Of a DNA stretch of 64,000 nt, positions 9,101-18,086 are shown one piece after another (position 1 is the stretch's first letter; each line of letters starts with the position of its first letter). The DNA lies in assembly GCF_030697375.1 (NCBI RefSeq), contig NZ_JAUYQD010000009.1:98756-162755 (forward strand). The letters are read 5' to 3'. The position numbers were made by a program, and so were the translations under genes. This DNA comes from Rhodoferax sp. (lineage in GTDB: Bacteria > Pseudomonadota > Gammaproteobacteria > Burkholderiales > Burkholderiaceae_C). The notes beneath the pieces were generated by a model. That model worked only from the letters and a program-made list of their open reading frames with translations. It was not told the DNA's origin and did not search any database.

Positions 9101-9162
9101 TGGAAACCAAGCGTGACCTGCGCAACATGACTTTGCCATTTGAAGAGTCTGCCAGCGTCTAA
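6118..9162 (+). CDS. rne: Ribonuclease E
   Basis: This is a 1014-residue endoribonuclease and the scaffold of the RNA degradosome. The S1 domain lies about 37-120. The DNase I-like catalytic site has Asp301 (VSVDVNSARA) and Asp344 (IVIDFIDME), and the Zn-link CPRCGGSG uses Cys402 and Cys405. After about 510 the chain becomes low-complexity: a short amphipathic GFFAWIKGLF near 560-575 (a likely membrane-anchoring helix), then long Arg/Gly-rich repeats (GGRGGRGG-type) suited to RNA binding. The conserved C-terminal end VIDTGPLVLVETKRD is typical of Burkholderiales. The ATG has AAGGA about 8 nt upstream. Confidence 0.97.
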   Translation: MKRMLINATQAEERRLAIVDGQKLLDYEIEIEGREQRKGNIYKAVVTRVEPSLEACFVDYGEDRHGFLPFKEISKQYFQQGVSVSQARIQDAIREGQELLVQVEKEERGNKGAALTTFVSLAGRYVVLMPNNPRGGGVSRRIEGDDRAELKEALDQLEYPNGMSIIARTAGIGRSAPELQWDLNYLLKLWTAIDGAAKGGKGAYLIYQESSLVIRAIRDYFNHDIGDILIDTDDVYEQAQQFMAHVMPEHAARVKRYRDDAPLFSRFQIEHQIESAYARTVQLPSGGAIVIDHTEALVSVDVNSARAIKGSDIEETATRTNLEAADEVARQMRLRDLGGLIVIDFIDMEESRNRRDVENRLRDALRQDRARVQFGTISKFGLMEMSRQRLRPALSEGASIPCPRCGGSGHIRDTESSALQILRIIQEESLKDNTASVLCQVPVDVASFLLNEKRTEIAKIELKQRINVLMVPNKTLETPNYRLERLKHDDPRLDHIEASYKMADEIEDPTSVTRRSQEPTNKQTPIIKGVLPDAPAPVAVPKPEAVKPSPAPASQPAPVAQAPASGGFFAWIKGLFASPPPAPVKVTPAAAPAPKSEDKRDGRNGRDGNRNGGRPQEGRSEGRPEGRDGRGPRPEGRNEGGRNGGRGGRGGRGGRGEGQGGAQRERFDAEGKPVAMEMNSSATPVETPRTTPEGARNEPRQDRPPRGERGERGNRQGRGGEQRPDATERTQANPDARNVGPAEMLGEERANTPSEGDVESRPEGREPREGRNGRGGRGGRGGQRNERGPRQDDGNRGAAADNGQTQLGSAEANDAANAPVASAEPAANGDTAIPQAPRDDQPAPREKRSRDRYGRERGPRTDRGERGDHSAPVADPADVMSMPPAAAEAALPVSEAPTVVVSIAEAAPMAPPTVVLAAPAITPEQPTGMPKVEAYALPTEALQQVAQGSGLQWVNSDASRIAAVQAAIAAEPKPVHVPRVRPAPTVIDTGPLVLVETKRDLRNMTLPFEESASV

Positions 9163-9166
9163 ACTG

Positions 9167-9197
9167 GTAGAAGAGGGCTCGAAACGCCCTCTTCTAC
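9167..9197 (+). terminator. First hairpin after rne
   Basis: A perfect 12-bp stem (GTAGAAGAGGGC against GCCCTCTTCTAC) with a 7-nt loop begins 4 nt after the rne stop. It has no U-tract of its own and may protect the 3' end or act with the next hairpin. Confidence 0.6.
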
Positions 9198-9200
9198 AGC

Positions 9201-9237
9201 AATAAAAAAGGGGCACTTCAAGTGCCCCTTTTTTATT
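9201..9237. terminator. Bidirectional intrinsic terminator between rne and the GGDEF gene
   Basis: A long stem pairs AATAAAAAAGGGGCACTT with AAGTGCCCCTTTTTTATT. It is flanked by A-tracts and T-tracts, so it can stop transcription from both the rne side and the converging GGDEF gene that ends at 9248. Confidence 0.9.
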
Positions 9238-9247
9238 GCTAAAAGAA

Positions 9248-10324
9248 TCAAAACAAATCTACAGCACCAATTTTTGGAGTGTCCCCAAAAAACCCTTTGC
9301 GTACCAGATCAATGTGGCTGAATACCTTGTTGCAGCCATTGCGCTGGGCGTAGTCCACCGCACGCTCCGCACGCTCCAAGGCGGTACTGGGGGAATCCTC
9401 GGCAGAAATACGGGTAAAACCACCACTGGCCGTGACCCGCCCAACCTGAGGGAAATTGAACTTTTCCATATTGGCACGGAAACGCTCAAAGGCGGCTAGC
9501 ACCAGCGCCTCATCTGGGCAATGCATCAGCACGGCAAACTGCTCGCCACCAAACCGGTAAATACGGTCATAGGTGCGGAAGGTGTTGTTCATGATCCTGG
9601 CGACCAACAACAGCACCTCTTCGGCAATCAAATGGCCGCTTTTGTCATTGATGATCCCAAAATTGTCCACACTCACCGTACCCAGCCAGTAGTTGGGCGG
9701 CACCCTGTGGCGACGCTCATGGCCAGAAGCCACCACGGCCTGTCGGGCGTTGGACTTGGCTTCGGCGCCTTCATCCAACTCTTCCAACACCGCACTGTAA
9801 AAAGTGTCGTCCAGTGATTTGCGGTTGAGCAACCCCGTCAGTGCGTCCCGGTCGCTGTAGGCCAACAGGCTGTACATATTCCGAAATACACGGTGCAGTT
9901 CACCGATGGACTGCAATTGCGCCGCCGTCAAGACCGCACCAGAATGGATCTCGATCACACCCTCATCGTCGGTGCGTGAATCTGAAAACAGCGGAATATA
10001 CGTAATGCGTGGACCCTCCTCACCAGCCCATGCAATCTCTACCCGGTCATGGGATTGAATGCAATTGAGTCTGTCCTTGGCATCTTCCAACAGAAGCAAG
10101 GATTGAAAGTCCACCCGCAAGGGATCAACTACCTTGCCGCCGCCCCGCGCATCCAAAGTGGCGATCTCCAGCCATCGCTTGACACCTTCCTGGCTCGCCA
10201 CGCGCGCAATCACCACGCGATCGATGGGAAGCAGGTCAATGAGCGCCTTGGACAGCGTCAACTCCAAGAGATCCCGGTCCCGATGGTCGGTCAGTTTGAT
10301 GAGGTGTTCGATGAGTGTGGCCAT
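9248..10324 (-). CDS. GGDEF domain protein with variant GGEQF motif
   Basis: This 358-residue protein has an N-terminal GAF-like region (about 15-145) and a C-terminal GGDEF domain (about 155-340). DALTGLLNR (160-168) and VSVDNFGIINDKSGH (217-231) match diguanylate cyclases. The signature, however, reads GGEQF at 259-263, with Gln in place of the second acidic residue, so c-di-GMP synthesis is not assured. The ATG at 10324 begins MATLIEHLIK. It is 31 bp downstream of hemY on the same strand and is likely co-transcribed with the haem genes. The 3' end meets the bidirectional terminator. Confidence 0.85.
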   Translation of the reverse strand: MATLIEHLIKLTDHRDRDLLELTLSKALIDLLPIDRVVIARVASQEGVKRWLEIATLDARGGGKVVDPLRVDFQSLLLLEDAKDRLNCIQSHDRVEIAWAGEEGPRITYIPLFSDSRTDDEGVIEIHSGAVLTAAQLQSIGELHRVFRNMYSLLAYSDRDALTGLLNRKSLDDTFYSAVLEELDEGAEAKSNARQAVVASGHERRHRVPPNYWLGTVSVDNFGIINDKSGHLIAEEVLLLVARIMNNTFRTYDRIYRFGGEQFAVLMHCPDEALVLAAFERFRANMEKFNFPQVGRVTASGGFTRISAEDSPSTALERAERAVDYAQRNGCNKVFSHIDLVRKGFFGDTPKIGAVDLF

Positions 10325-10355
10325 AGGCGGATAATAGCTCTGAATCCGCAAGCCG

Positions 10356-11633
10356 TCATCTTTTTGCAGCCTCTTTATAAGCCTCAGTGGCAGCTTTGGC
10401 ATCCTGCCTTTGCTCGGCCATTTCTGCCAGCGCACGCCACCCGTCGCGCTTGAGTTGGGCGTCTTGCAGCATCATCACCGATTGTTTGAGCATTTGCTGC
10501 GCCTTGCCCCACAGGCGCAGGCGCATGCAAACCACCCCCGCCAAGTACTGAAGAACCGCATCGCGGGGATTGCCCATCTGCGCCGTCTCTATACGGGTCA
10601 GCCACGCCGCATCGGGCGCCCCATCCGCGGCACTGAATCCAGACTCCAGCGCACGTACGAGCCTTACACGCTGCGCAAGCGTGAGCGCATCCGTGCGCTG
10701 CACCATGGTGTCCCAGACAGGCAAGAGCCATTGCCTGGACACGGTCACTTCACCGCCATGCGACAAGAGCCGCTCCGCCGCCTCCAACGCCACTTCGGGC
10801 ATGGTTTGCTCAGAGACATCCAATGCATCCCACACCCGCTGAATCTGCACTTGGTCGTGCGCACCCCGGATCATTTCAACGGCCAAGCCTATGGCAATGC
10901 TTTTACCGGCGGCTTCAGAGAAAGCCCGGTGCTTCGTCAACAGGCGCGCGGTTTCCAGGGCTGCGCTCGATTGACCGTCCAGCCGCGCTGCCTTGAAGCG
11001 CAAGCGCAAGGCAATGGTCCGGCGAGACGCGCCTTGGGGCAACTGGTCCAGCCACTGCAAGGCGGCCCCGGCATCCCGGTCTTCAAACGCCCAGCGGGCC
11101 GCCCGCAGTTGAACACCGTCACGGGCATCTTGCGCCTCGCGGCCCCGGGCATGCTCCAGCGCTTGCTGCAAATGCACATCACGCACCGCACGGTCTTGCA
11201 GTGCATGGGCACTTTCCGCCGCCAGCAAATGCGACATGGTACGCAAGCGCCCGGCATACGCCAACCGCTCGCCACCACGCACCAGCGATTCTTCCAATGA
11301 AATCACCAATTCAGCCGCCTTGCGTGCACGCACAAAACGACCAGCATACAAATGGGACAAGGAATCCAGCAAAGCACTGTCAATGGAGCGCTCTTTCTGC
11401 AGCAAACGCCATCGTTTCGCCTGGAGAGGAATGCGCAGCAACCCCGACAAGGCACGTAAGGCGAAATGCAGCACAACAAAGCCCGCAGTCAGTAGCAGCA
11501 AAACCAGATTCAAGGACAGATCCACACGGTAAGGTGCCCAAAACACCGTGACCGTGCTGTGGTTGTTGCCAGCAAACAAGGCACTCGCCACCGCGATACC
11601 AAACAGGGCCATGAACCACAAAACAATCCGCAT
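10356..11633 (-). CDS. hemY: HemY-type haem biosynthesis-associated membrane protein
   Basis: This 425-residue inner-membrane protein carries two N-terminal helices (about 3-22 and 40-62). They are followed by a HemY_N domain and helical TPR-type repeats through the C-terminus, ending in a Lys/Ala-rich tail. This is the proteobacterial HemY encoded after hemX and not the oxygen-dependent protoporphyrinogen oxidase of Bacillus. Its exact role in haem synthesis is unsettled in the family. It starts 3 bp after the hemX stop within the hemC-hemD-hemX-hemY operon. Confidence 0.9.
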   Translation of the reverse strand: MRIVLWFMALFGIAVASALFAGNNHSTVTVFWAPYRVDLSLNLVLLLLTAGFVVLHFALRALSGLLRIPLQAKRWRLLQKERSIDSALLDSLSHLYAGRFVRARKAAELVISLEESLVRGGERLAYAGRLRTMSHLLAAESAHALQDRAVRDVHLQQALEHARGREAQDARDGVQLRAARWAFEDRDAGAALQWLDQLPQGASRRTIALRLRFKAARLDGQSSAALETARLLTKHRAFSEAAGKSIAIGLAVEMIRGAHDQVQIQRVWDALDVSEQTMPEVALEAAERLLSHGGEVTVSRQWLLPVWDTMVQRTDALTLAQRVRLVRALESGFSAADGAPDAAWLTRIETAQMGNPRDAVLQYLAGVVCMRLRLWGKAQQMLKQSVMMLQDAQLKRDGWRALAEMAEQRQDAKAATEAYKEAAKR

Positions 11634-11636
11634 GGT

Positions 11637-12698
11637 TTAGCGTCCTGCAGCGGCAGTGGCCAGGGCCGCCAGCGTGTCATCCACCCGTGGCAATTCCATG
11701 GCCTTCATTTGCCCCTGCACTTGCTGCAACAGGTTGGCGGCGATCTGGGTTTTGCGTGAAGATGCGTCGAAATAACGGCCCAGGGCCACGGCCGCAGTCG
11801 CCAAGTCGGAGCGGGCAGAATCGATCTGGCGCGACAACAAACCCAGCCGCGCGTTGAGCAGCTTGAGCTTGAGATTTTCCCGCAGAAAAAATGACTGCTC
11901 AGGCGACAGCAGGGCGGCATCGGGCTCTTCAATGCGGCTAACACGCACCAAACTGTGAACCTCTTCGCGCACGGCCAGCCCCAAGCGTACCCACCACCCC
12001 GCCACTGTTTCCTCGGGCTTGCGTTTGAGTGTGTTATTGGTGCGCTGCGGCGTCGCGGCATTGGCCACCGACAAATCGTCGGCCATCAGTACCAGCTCAT
12101 CGAGCTTGACCAACAAGGCGGGGGTGTCGGACACCGTGGTCGCCTTGATGCGCGCAACATCTTTGGCAATCGCCCGCTGCAGAGCCGCCAATCGCGGCTG
12201 CGCTGCCCGTATCACCCGTACTTCGGCACTTTTCAGGGCCGCCAACAAGGGCTCCACACTGCCCGCCAATTGGGCTTGTTGCTGGGCCAGGCGCACCGCA
12301 GACTCAATATCAACCACCAAATTCTCATCACGCGAACGCGACAGGCTTTGCATCAACTCTTCGAGTTGCGTGCGTTGCAAGGACACCTCACTCAGCCGTG
12401 CCTCCGTGACTGCCAGCTTGGCGGCCGTTTCCATGGCCAGCTCCTGCGCCTGCTTGGCGGTGGCCCGTGCCTCCGTTGCCTGCGCCCCGGCGTCGGCACT
12501 TTGGCGGGCCAATTGCTCCTGAATCGAGGCCAGCTTTTGCCACAAAAGTCCGCTGCTGACCACTCCAGCCAAGGCCACCAAGGCCACGCCCGGCAGCATA
12601 CGTTGCCACGCTGGCGCGAGCGGCAGTGATGCGGGCACAGGCGTCGGCGCCACCTCAACAGTGGGAACGGTGGCGATGGCGGGAGACTCGGAGTTCAT
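11637..12698 (-). CDS. hemX: HemX-like uroporphyrinogen-III C-methyltransferase homologue
   Basis: This is a 353-residue HemX family protein. A Pro/Ala-rich cytoplasmic N-terminus leads to one membrane helix (about 33-52), then a long periplasmic coiled-coil Ala/Gln/Glu-rich segment (about 55-115) and a helical domain. Despite the family name there is no SAM-binding motif, so an enzymatic role is doubtful. ATG at 12698 overlaps the hemD TGA in an ATGA, which fixes the start and implies translational coupling. Neighbours are hemD upstream and hemY downstream. Confidence 0.9.
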   Translation of the reverse strand: MNSESPAIATVPTVEVAPTPVPASLPLAPAWQRMLPGVALVALAGVVSSGLLWQKLASIQEQLARQSADAGAQATEARATAKQAQELAMETAAKLAVTEARLSEVSLQRTQLEELMQSLSRSRDENLVVDIESAVRLAQQQAQLAGSVEPLLAALKSAEVRVIRAAQPRLAALQRAIAKDVARIKATTVSDTPALLVKLDELVLMADDLSVANAATPQRTNNTLKRKPEETVAGWWVRLGLAVREEVHSLVRVSRIEEPDAALLSPEQSFFLRENLKLKLLNARLGLLSRQIDSARSDLATAAVALGRYFDASSRKTQIAANLLQQVQGQMKAMELPRVDDTLAALATAAAGR

Positions 12699-13489
12699 TG
12701 CAGCGATTCTATCGAGGCCACCAAGCTTGCCAGCTTGGGGCGTGACTCGCAAACAACAGCAAAACCCACGTCCCGGGCCACTTGCGCAATACGCGCATGT
12801 GTTACCACCGCACGCGCTTGCTGCCAAGACTGCTTGGCACCGCATGAAACCAGGTTCAAAATCGCTTCGGAGCTGCTAAAAAGCCAGACCGAGCCATCTG
12901 CGGCGGCTTGACGCACCAAGGCCATATTTTCTTCGGTCAGCGCCGGGCAGCGTCGTTGGTAGGCCACCACATAGTCCACCACGCCGCCGGCGGCCTGCAC
13001 ATGGTCGGCAAACCAGTCGCGCCCATGCCCTTTGTCCCCGGACGTCACCAAGCTGCCCGCACCGCGCACAATCAGTACCCGGTACCCTGGCTGCACCCGG
13101 TGCCCAGCCACCGCCCACAGGGCTTCTGAGTCAAACTGCCCAGCCTGTTCATCCGGCGCATCAATGAACGCAGCTTCGGCATGCACCCGCTGCAGCGCCG
13201 AATAACTGCCGGGACCGGTCACAAATGCTCTTGTTTTGATAGCTGCCTGCACAGTGAATACGGGAGCTTGGGTCGGTTTTAATGCAAAAAAATGCTCCAC
13301 CGCATTGCCACTGACAAACATCACGGCGTCATAGGTGTGCAACTGCTCCCACGCCGAAACCACCGCTTGCGTGTTGGGTGCAGCAGACACCTCGATCAGT
13401 GGCAGGGCCACGGCGTCAAAGCCAGCACTTGCCAAGCTATCCACCCATTTCCCGACTTCCTGCTGCGGGCGGGTCACGATGACTCGCAT
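12695..13489 (-). CDS. hemD: Uroporphyrinogen-III synthase
   Basis: This 264-residue enzyme cyclises hydroxymethylbilane with inversion of ring D to uroporphyrinogen III. The N-terminal MRVIVTRPQQEVGKWVDSL, the VMFVSGNAVEHFF segment (57-69), AFVTGPGSYSAL (88-99), and the late LFSSSEAILNL are HemD family hallmarks. Residues about 70-89 (LKPTQAPVFTVQAAIKTRAF) are encoded by a copy of the 58-bp interspersed repeat, read in frame, in what is a variable linker of the protein. The start is ATG 13489, 2 bp after the hemC stop. Confidence 0.93.
   Translation of the reverse strand: MRVIVTRPQQEVGKWVDSLASAGFDAVALPLIEVSAAPNTQAVVSAWEQLHTYDAVMFVSGNAVEHFFALKPTQAPVFTVQAAIKTRAFVTGPGSYSALQRVHAEAAFIDAPDEQAGQFDSEALWAVAGHRVQPGYRVLIVRGAGSLVTSGDKGHGRDWFADHVQAAGGVVDYVVAYQRRCPALTEENMALVRQAAADGSVWLFSSSEAILNLVSCGAKQSWQQARAVVTHARIAQVARDVGFAVVCESRPKLASLVASIESLQ
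13223..13280 (+). repeat. 58-bp interspersed repeat, copy B (inside hemD)
   Basis: On the plus strand this reads AAATGCTCTT, then GTTTTGATAGCTGCCTGC, then GAATACGGGAGCTTGGG and TCGGTTTT. It aligns gap-free with the other copies, most strongly over GATAGCTGCCTGC. It lies antisense to hemD and supplies about 20 codons of that gene without breaking its frame. Confidence 0.7.
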
Positions 13490-13491
13490 AT

Positions 13492-14415
13492 TCAGCGAGC
13501 CTGCTCTCCGCACGAAGAGGCCACACCTGCTTGCAATTGCCGGGCGACCTGTTCACCCATTAGCGTGGCCGCAGCCACATCCCGCACCACGCCCTGGGCC
13601 TGCGCGCACACCAAAGCCACGTGCCCTTCCGGGTCACCCCAGGTCGCGCGGATGTATAAAACATCCCCGTCTAAAGTGGCGTATGCCGCCAGGGGCATGG
13701 AGCAGCTCCCGCCCATGACACGGCTCACCGCACGCTCGGCGGATACGGCCAGCCAGGTTGGCATATGCAACAAGGGGGCCAACACGTCGGTGACGTCCGC
13801 GCGGTCCGCGCGCACTTCAATGCCCAGTGCACCCTGTCCCGCCGCGGGCAACATCTGTTCGGGCTCGAACGTGGTACGAATCCGGTCTTGCAGGCCCAAG
13901 CGCTTGAGGCCCGCAGCCGCCAGCACAATGCCGTCATACAAACCGTCGTCCAATTTCTTCAAGCGGGTGTCCAGATTGCCGCGCAGAGCGTCTATCTTCA
14001 GGTCAGGCCGCAAGGCGCGCAGCAGCGCCACACGCCGAAGGCTGGAGGTACCCACCACCGCACCCATGGGCAAATCGGCCAGCGAGGCATACCGGTTGGA
14101 AACCCAGGCATCGCGCGGGTCTTCACGCTCCATCACACAGGCCAAGGAAAACCCGTGCGGTAACTCCATGGGAACATCCTTCAGGGAATGCACTGCCAGA
14201 TCGGCATGGCCGTCTTCCAGCGCGGTCTCTAACTCCTTGACGAACAAACCTTTGCCGCCGACTTTGCTGAGCGAGCGGTCCAGTATCTGGTCTCCCCGGG
14301 TGGTCATACCCAGTAGATCTACCGAATGGCCCTGCTGTTCCAGCAGAGCTTTGACATGTTCGGCCTGCCAGAGTGCAAGCCGACTTTCCCGTGTGGCGAT
14401 GGTGAATTTGCGCAA
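13492..14415 (-). CDS. hemC: Hydroxymethylbilane synthase (porphobilinogen deaminase)
   Basis: This 307-residue enzyme joins four porphobilinogen units into hydroxymethylbilane. Family marks are [15 protein letters not shown] (7-21), KGLFVKELE (55-63), HSLKDVP (76-82), GTSSLRR (122-128), and GQGALGIE (193-200). Cys238 in MGGSCSMPL would bear the dipyrromethane cofactor. The start appears to be TTG at 14415: an in-frame stop lies four codons upstream, and the family N-terminus requires a start here. It is first in the leftward haem operon and divergent from ppc across 44 bp that must contain both promoters. Confidence 0.95.
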   Translation of the reverse strand: MRKFTIATRESRLALWQAEHVKALLEQQGHSVDLLGMTTRGDQILDRSLSKVGGKGLFVKELETALEDGHADLAVHSLKDVPMELPHGFSLACVMEREDPRDAWVSNRYASLADLPMGAVVGTSSLRRVALLRALRPDLKIDALRGNLDTRLKKLDDGLYDGIVLAAAGLKRLGLQDRIRTTFEPEQMLPAAGQGALGIEVRADRADVTDVLAPLLHMPTWLAVSAERAVSRVMGGSCSMPLAAYATLDGDVLYIRATWGDPEGHVALVCAQAQGVVRDVAAATLMGEQVARQLQAGVASSCGEQAR

Positions 14416-14459
14416 GGTAGTAACCTATTTGTAATCTATGGGTAGCCTTCAATGCTAGC

Positions 14460-17303
14460 ATGGGCAGTATGAAAAATGTACCCGCAGCAGAGTCGGCCAA
14501 GCGCGCACGAGACAACGAACGCCCCTTAGTGGAGGATATCCGCCTTCTCGGCCGTATTCTGGGTGATGTCATCCGGGAGCAAGAGGGTGTTGAAGCCTTT
14601 GAGCTGATTGAGCAGATCCGTACCCTGTCGGTCGCTTTTCGCCGGGACGCGGACCACGAAGCGGACCGGGCACTGAAAAAGCTGCTCAAAGGGCTGTCGG
14701 GAGACCAAACGGTCAGCGTGATCCGCGCATTCACCTATTTCAGCCATTTGGCCAATCTGGCCGAAGACCGGCACCACATCCGCCGCCGGGCTATCCATGA
14801 GCGGGCTGGAGACACCCAAGAAGGCAGCATCGATGTGGCCATGTCGCGCCTGCGTTGGGCGGGTATATCGCCCAAGACCATCTCCAACACCTTCGCGCAA
14901 AGCTATGTTTCCCCGGTCCTGACCGCGCACCCCACGGAAGTGCAGCGCAAGAGTATTTTGGACGCCGAGCGGGACATTGCCCAACTGCTGACCGCACGCG
15001 ACGAAATCAAAATGCGCGCAGCCAATTTTGACAGCAAAAAAGACGCACTGACGCCCCGTGAATTGGGCGCCAACGAGGCCCACATGCGCGCCCGCGTCAT
15101 GCAGCTGTGGCAGACCCGTTTGCTGCGCTACAGCAAGCTGACGGTGGCCGATGAGATCGAAAACGCGCTGAGCTACTACGAATCCACCTTTCTGCGTGAA
15201 ATTCCCAAGCTGTACGCTGCCCTGGAGCAGATGTTGGGCGACCAGCCCGTGCACAGCTTCTTGCGCATGGGCCAGTGGATTGGCGGCGACCGTGACGGCA
15301 ACCCCAACGTCAGCGCCCAAACCCTGGAATACGCCCTGCGCCGCCAGGCCGAAGTGGCGCTGCGCCATTATTTGACCGAGGTGCATTACCTGGGGGGCGA
15401 GCTCTCCATTTCCGCCATGCTGGCTGACTGCACCCCGGAAATGAAGGCCCTGGCCGAGAGCTCTCCCGACCAAAATGTCCACCGCATGGACGAGCCCTAC
15501 CGACGGGCACTGACCGGCGTCTACGCCCGCTTGGCCGCCACCTTGAAGGGGCTAACCGGCACCGATGCGGCGCGCCATGCCGTAGCGCCACAAAATCCCT
15601 ATACGCACGCGGAAGACTTTGTCGCCGAATTGCGCACCATTGAGGCGTCCCTGAAAGCCCACCACGCAGCAGCGTTGGCACCCCAACGCCTGCACCCACT
15701 GATACGGGCCGTTGAGGTGTTTGGCTTTCATCTGGCCACCGTGGATTTGCGCCAAAGCTCCGACAAACACGAGGAAGTGGTGACCGAACTGCTGGCAACC
15801 GCACGCATTGAACCCGGTTACAGCAGCCTGGATGAAATGGCCAAGCGCCATTTACTGATGGGACTGCTCAATGACGCCCGTACTCTGCAGGTGCATGGCG
15901 CCCACTACTCGGCCCACACCCAGGGCGAATTGGCCATCTTTGCGATGGCCAAAGTCATGCGCGAACGTTTTGGCGCACATGCCATTCGCCACTACATCAT
16001 CAGCCACACCGAAACCGTCAGTGATTTGCTGGAGGTCTTGCTGCTGCAAAAAGAAGTGGGCTTGATGGTGGGCACGCTGGACGCACAAGCGAGCTGCGAT
16101 CTGATCGTAGTTCCCTTGTTTGAGACGATTGAAGACCTGCGCAATGCCGCACCCATCATGCGCGACTTTTACGCGCTGCCGGGCGTGGCCGCATTGGTGG
16201 CCCGCAGCGGCGGCGAGCAGGACATCATGCTGGGCTATTCGGACAGCAACAAAGACGGCGGTATTTTTACCAGCAACTGGGAGCTGTACCGTGCCGAGAT
16301 TGCGCTGGTTGAGTTCTTCGACCAGCTCAACATGGACAGCATGGGCGCAAGCCCCATCAAATTGCGCATGTTCCATGGCCGCGGCGGCACGGTGGGACGC
16401 GGCGGTGGCCCCAGCTACCAAGCTATTTTGGCGCAGCCCCCGGGTACGGTACGTGGACAGATCCGCCTGACCGAACAGGGCGAAGTCATTGGCTCCAAAT
16501 ACGCCAACCCCGAAATTGGCCGGCGCAACCTGGAAACCCTGGTGGCTGCCACGCTGGAAGCCACGCTGTTGCAGCCGACCAAGTCCGCGACCAAAGCCTT
16601 TTTGGAAACCGCAGCCGAGTTGTCCCAGAACAGCATGGCCGCCTACCGCGCCCTGGTCTATGAGACCCCGGGCTTCACCGAGTATTTCTTCAGCTCCACC
16701 CCCATTCGAGAAATTGCCGAACTCAATATCGGATCGCGCCCGGCCTCTCGCAAGGCCTCGCAAAAGATTGAAGACCTGCGGGCCATCCCCTGGGGCTTTA
16801 GCTGGGGCCAGTGCCGCCTGACGCTGCCGGGCTGGTTTGGCTTTGGCTCTGCCGTACACACTTTCATCCACGCCGGGCCGCCTGACACGGTGAGAGAGCG
16901 CACCGCGCTGCTGCAGAAAATGTACAAACAATGGCCGTTCTTTCGCACCCTGCTCTCCAATATGGACATGGTGATGGCCAAGAGCGACCTGGCACTGGCC
17001 TCGCGGTATTCTGAGCTGGTGAGCGACGCCCGTTTGCGCAAGAAGATTTTTGCGGCGATTGAAGCCGAGTGGCATGGCACAACGCAGGCCCTGGCCACCA
17101 TCACCGGTGAAAAGAACCGCTTGGCGAACAATGCAGCGCTGCAACGCTCTATTCGCCACCGCTTCCCCTACATCGACCCCCTGCACCACCTCCAGGTGGA
17201 ACTGGTACGGCGCTACCGCGCAGGCAAGGCCGATGAACGGGTGCAGCGGGGTATCCACATCTCGATCAACGGCATCGCTGCCGGATTGCGCAATACGGGT
17301 TGA
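14460..17303 (+). CDS. ppc: Phosphoenolpyruvate carboxylase
   Basis: This 947-residue anaplerotic enzyme makes oxaloacetate from phosphoenolpyruvate and bicarbonate. [12 protein letters not shown] near 154-165 has the essential His157. [10 protein letters not shown] near 595 and [15 protein letters not shown] near 640 are the two active-site signatures. The C-terminal [11 protein letters not shown] is the invariant end. Full length. It begins at ATG 14460, or possibly at the ATG at 14469. It lies between hemC and the algR-like gene, breaking up an otherwise familiar alg-hem order, and converges on algR with a 15-bp gap. Confidence 0.97.
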   Translation: MGSMKNVPAAESAKRARDNERPLVEDIRLLGRILGDVIREQEGVEAFELIEQIRTLSVAFRRDADHEADRALKKLLKGLSGDQTVSVIRAFTYFSHLANLAEDRHHIRRRAIHERAGDTQEGSIDVAMSRLRWAGISPKTISNTFAQSYVSPVLTAHPTEVQRKSILDAERDIAQLLTARDEIKMRAANFDSKKDALTPRELGANEAHMRARVMQLWQTRLLRYSKLTVADEIENALSYYESTFLREIPKLYAALEQMLGDQPVHSFLRMGQWIGGDRDGNPNVSAQTLEYALRRQAEVALRHYLTEVHYLGGELSISAMLADCTPEMKALAESSPDQNVHRMDEPYRRALTGVYARLAATLKGLTGTDAARHAVAPQNPYTHAEDFVAELRTIEASLKAHHAAALAPQRLHPLIRAVEVFGFHLATVDLRQSSDKHEEVVTELLATARIEPGYSSLDEMAKRHLLMGLLNDARTLQVHGAHYSAHTQGELAIFAMAKVMRERFGAHAIRHYIISHTETVSDLLEVLLLQKEVGLMVGTLDAQASCDLIVVPLFETIEDLRNAAPIMRDFYALPGVAALVARSGGEQDIMLGYSDSNKDGGIFTSNWELYRAEIALVEFFDQLNMDSMGASPIKLRMFHGRGGTVGRGGGPSYQAILAQPPGTVRGQIRLTEQGEVIGSKYANPEIGRRNLETLVAATLEATLLQPTKSATKAFLETAAELSQNSMAAYRALVYETPGFTEYFFSSTPIREIAELNIGSRPASRKASQKIEDLRAIPWGFSWGQCRLTLPGWFGFGSAVHTFIHAGPPDTVRERTALLQKMYKQWPFFRTLLSNMDMVMAKSDLALASRYSELVSDARLRKKIFAAIEAEWHGTTQALATITGEKNRLANNAALQRSIRHRFPYIDPLHHLQVELVRRYRAGKADERVQRGIHISINGIAAGLRNTG

Positions 17304-17318
17304 GCGTTTTGCGGTGGC

Positions 17319-18086
17319 TTACCGCAACACCAGTTCCCGGACGGCGGCCAGTTGGCGGCGTGAAACCGCCAACAGCTCCTCCACGCCGTGCAGGCGTACG
17401 GCCCAGCCCTCGCCCTCTTCGGCGTCATAGTGTTTCTCCAGCGCCTGCACACTACGCCGCGCAATCAGCGCATTACGGTGGATGCGCATATAGCGATCAC
17501 CGTACTTTTCTTCCAACTCGTTCAGGGATCCGTCCAGGATGTAGCTGCGCGCAGCGGTCCGCACGGTCACGTACTTCAGCTCTGCTTTGAAATAGACCAC
17601 CTGGTGCAGGGGCACCCGCTCGGTGCGCCCCCGCTCCTGGATGATGAGCACGTCTTCCGATTCTGTTGCACTCGGTCCACCAGTTTGCGCCTGCAAAAAC
17701 CGCTCCACTTTTTGCAAAGCGGCTTGCAAGCGCTCCAGACGCACCGGTTTGGTCAGGTAGTCCACCGCTTCCAACTCAAACGCCTGCACCGCATGCTCCG
17801 CATGGGCCGTCACAAAAATCAAGGCAGGAGGGTGGGCTAAGGATTGCAGCGAGCGCGCCAGCGCCATGCCATCGGCACCGGGCATGTGAATGTCCACCAA
17901 AGCCACATCAATGCGTTGCCTTTGCAGCTGCTCCATGGCCTGCACCGCGTTGGACGCTTCCGCTTCCAGACTGACCCTGGGCGCGGTGCAGTCGGCCAAG
18001 AGGGTCCGCATGCGCAGGCGCGCCAGACTTTCGTCATCCACCACCAGGGCGCGCAACAAGACACTATGCGCCAGAGAGTTGGTCAT
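17319..18086 (-). CDS. algR: LytTR-family response regulator, AlgR-like
   Basis: This 255-residue regulator has an N-terminal receiver domain with acidic pocket Asp17/Asp18, phospho-acceptor Asp65 (VDIHMPG), and a conserved Lys in DYLTKPV. A LytTR DNA-binding domain follows at about 150-255 (VPLHQVVYFKAELKYV to MRIHRNALI). The ATG at 18086 overlaps the stop of the kinase gene (ATGA). The kinase and argH lie upstream as in Pseudomonas, where AlgZ/AlgR control alginate and type IV pili. The target genes here are unknown, so the symbol rests on synteny and domain layout. Confidence 0.88.
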   Translation of the reverse strand: MTNSLAHSVLLRALVVDDESLARLRMRTLLADCTAPRVSLEAEASNAVQAMEQLQRQRIDVALVDIHMPGADGMALARSLQSLAHPPALIFVTAHAEHAVQAFELEAVDYLTKPVRLERLQAALQKVERFLQAQTGGPSATESEDVLIIQERGRTERVPLHQVVYFKAELKYVTVRTAARSYILDGSLNELEEKYGDRYMRIHRNALIARRSVQALEKHYDAEEGEGWAVRLHGVEELLAVSRRQLAAVRELVLR

